Assembly (NCBI GenBank): GCA_003215545.1
Contig: QCKF01000005.1
Span: 1-64,000, forward strand
Source: Prochlorococcus sp. AG-409-L14
GTDB taxonomy: Bacteria > Cyanobacteriota > Cyanobacteriia > PCC-6307 > Cyanobiaceae
Direction: 5' to 3'
DNA length: 64,000 bases
The position numbers and the translations under genes were made by a program. The notes beneath the pieces are model-generated. The model was not told where the DNA came from. It saw nothing but the letters and a program-made list of their open reading frames with translations, and searched no databases. Each line of letters opens with the position of its first letter. The stretch's first letter is position 1. Shown here one piece after another: positions 62,336 to 64,000 of the stretch.

Positions 62336-62599
62336 ATGAGCTCTACAAATCCAACAAGCACGCAGGCTAATGATGACAATGAGCAAAAACTTATAAATGA
62401 AAACAAAAAAGAACAGGTGCAAAAGGAACTTAAAGCAATTTCAAAAAGTGCCACAACCAATGATGAGCCAGAATTTGGATGGAGCACATATGCTGAACGT
62501 GTGAATGGACGCTTTGCAATGATTGGATTTTTAGCTATTTTCTCAATTGAATTTTTGACCAAGACAACGTTTTTTGAATGGGCAGGATTTATTAAATAA
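62336..62599 (+). CDS. hli: High light-inducible protein (long N-terminus)
   Basis: EPEFGWSTYAERVNGRFAMIGFLAIFSIEFLTKTTFFEWAGF; LHC-like motif. Confidence 0.92.
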   Translation: MSSTNPTSTQANDDNEQKLINENKKEQVQKELKAISKSATTNDEPEFGWSTYAERVNGRFAMIGFLAIFSIEFLTKTTFFEWAGFIK

Positions 62600-62622
62600 G
62601 CAATTTAGTATCAAACTAAAAA

Positions 62623-63117
62623 TTACAATCTGATCAAATCAATCTCCGATTTACCATTTCTAAAAACTTGAACAGCTAAGACTCTTCCTGAACCATCTAC
62701 TGTAACCCTAGACGGAACTCCATTAGAGTTTAACCTAAGTCTTTGTAAACTCCCTGTTCTCCGTCGATAAAGTATTAATTCAACTAAATCATTTCGCTTT
62801 CTAAGAAAAGCTAATTTATCTCCATTTGCACTGATGCTAACACTAATTGGCTCTGAGTCGAGGGTATTAATACCAGGCAAAAAAATCCTTTTGCGATTTT
62901 TCAGATCAGCTAATTCAATTACAACTCTACCATTACTAGTTACTAAAGTAGCCAACCATCTATTTGCTAGAGATGGTTGGCTATAGCTTTTCAAATTATC
63001 AAAAACCTTGCTATCTAATCCAGTGATATAAATAGTCCTACCAAAAGAACAACCACCTAAAATAGTCACCATAAAAGATATTAAAAAGAAACAAATTCTA
63101 TTTTGGAATGAAAACAT
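62623..63117 (-). CDS. TolB-like beta-propeller lipoprotein
   Basis: Lipobox LGGCSFG; repeats VSISANGDKLAFLR and VTVDGSGRVLAVQVFRNGKSEI. Confidence 0.75.
   Translation of the reverse strand: MFSFQNRICFFLISFMVTILGGCSFGRTIYITGLDSKVFDNLKSYSQPSLANRWLATLVTSNGRVVIELADLKNRKRIFLPGINTLDSEPISVSISANGDKLAFLRKRNDLVELILYRRRTGSLQRLRLNSNGVPSRVTVDGSGRVLAVQVFRNGKSEIDLIRL
62949..62983. repeat. Perfect 13-bp inverted repeat inside a CDS
   Basis: TAGCCAACCATCT (62949-62961) / AGATGGTTGGCTA (62971-62983), 9-nt loop. Confidence 0.9.
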
Positions 63118-63134
63118 ATTAATCTACGTGTTAT

Positions 63135-63647
63135 TTATTTAAGGACAAAATCTCTGCCTTGGAAAGCTTGATCAGGGTCAAGTTTTCTACTTAAGTCTAT
63201 AATTTTTATCCGTCCTCTATCTATATCACCCAATTGAATTGCCAGCTTCAAGCCATCAGGTGACAAACTAATTCGACGAGGAAGTCGATTCCCTCCCAAA
63301 AAAAGTGGATGCAATCTACCCTTCAAACGGTCCTCAATAATAATTCGGGGAGTATTTGTTGAATGCGCAATAACAGCAACATATCTACCACTCCAGCTCA
63401 AGGCAGGTGAACTGTGCGGCCTATGACGTGTCAAGTGACGCAAAGGTAATACTTTGCCAGTATTTAACTCTCGTAATTCAACAGTTTTCTGGCCATTCCT
63501 AAAGATTATTAATGCAATCTTCCTTCCATTACCACTTAAAGCAGGATCTTGCTGGTCATTTTGTATGAATTTATCCGACAAAGAATCAGTTTGTGAACAA
63601 GCCGATAGGCCAAAGATTGCAATCAAAGCGAAAATCTTCAGGCTCAA
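63135..63647 (-). CDS. TolB-like beta-propeller lipoprotein, paralog of neighbour
   Basis: Lipobox LSACSQT; repeats ALSGNGRKIALIIFRNGQKTVEL, ALSWSGRYVAVIAHS, SLSPDGLKLAIQLGD. Confidence 0.75.
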   Translation of the reverse strand: MSLKIFALIAIFGLSACSQTDSLSDKFIQNDQQDPALSGNGRKIALIIFRNGQKTVELRELNTGKVLPLRHLTRHRPHSSPALSWSGRYVAVIAHSTNTPRIIIEDRLKGRLHPLFLGGNRLPRRISLSPDGLKLAIQLGDIDRGRIKIIDLSRKLDPDQAFQGRDFVLK

Positions 63648-63670
63648 AATCTCAAAAAAGTTTCTTATTT

Positions 63671-64000
63671 CTAATCATCAAATCGTGAACTATTATCTCT
63701 GGACTCTCCTCTGACTCCTTGAGAATATCGGCCTGGTGATCTACTTTCTGTTGATTTTCTTGGTGTCTGAAACTTGTCTGATTTCTGACTTTCCTCTGGG
63801 GAAAAAGAACTAGAAGTAGCTCTAGAGAAGGATGCTTCCTCAGCTTTGTTAGACCTAATTGGAGTTCCTCTTGGTATCCCTCTTCTATCTACTGAAGAGT
63901 TTCTATTCACTGATGTCTCCCTTTGATCCGTATTACGCGAAGTTCTTCTAGTTGCAGTCTGCTGATTAGCTAAAGGCCGACTACCCCTTCTTTGATCTTG
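63671..64000 (-). CDS. C-terminal part of a Ser/Arg-rich low-complexity protein, truncated by window edge
   Basis: Frame stays open to the window end (QDQRRGSRPLANQQTATRRTSRNTDQRETSVNRNSS...). Confidence 0.55.
   Translation of the reverse strand, partial: QDQRRGSRPLANQQTATRRTSRNTDQRETSVNRNSSVDRRGIPRGTPIRSNKAEEASFSRATSSSFSPEESQKSDKFQTPRKSTESRSPGRYSQGVRGESRDNSSRFDD

Noticed and set aside
1-64000. CRISPR arrays, transposons, prophage, tRNA or rRNA genes
   Set aside because: None seen on reading; a formal tRNAscan and repeat search would still be needed to exclude them.

Overview
AT-rich, densely packed cyanobacterial core-genome segment. Gene content and gene order point to Prochlorococcus, probably a low-light lineage: NdhO, Crr7-like, CrtQ, two Hli proteins, the sufR-sufBCDS locus, a PetL-like peptide, and Na/K transport genes. 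I found no CRISPR array, transposase, prophage, rRNA or tRNA. About 60 protein genes are supported. The window does not contain an obvious new large system. The best leads are: (1) a decayed type-II NADH dehydrogenase relic between cysH and an SLC13/KtrB/KtrA transport cluster; (2) a decayed glutathione S-transferase relic next to rbfA; (3) a Nif11-like protein that ends at the GG motif, inside a cluster of tiny genes; (4) a fused double PTPS/QueD protein with one apparently degenerate domain, in a possible pteridine neighbourhood; (5) several long perfect hairpins, notably one just upstream of an HtrA protease and a 13-bp one inside a lipoprotein gene; (6) unlisted small ORFs, including a 54-aa candidate at 60088-60252. 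All family assignments come from reading motifs by eye. No database search was run.
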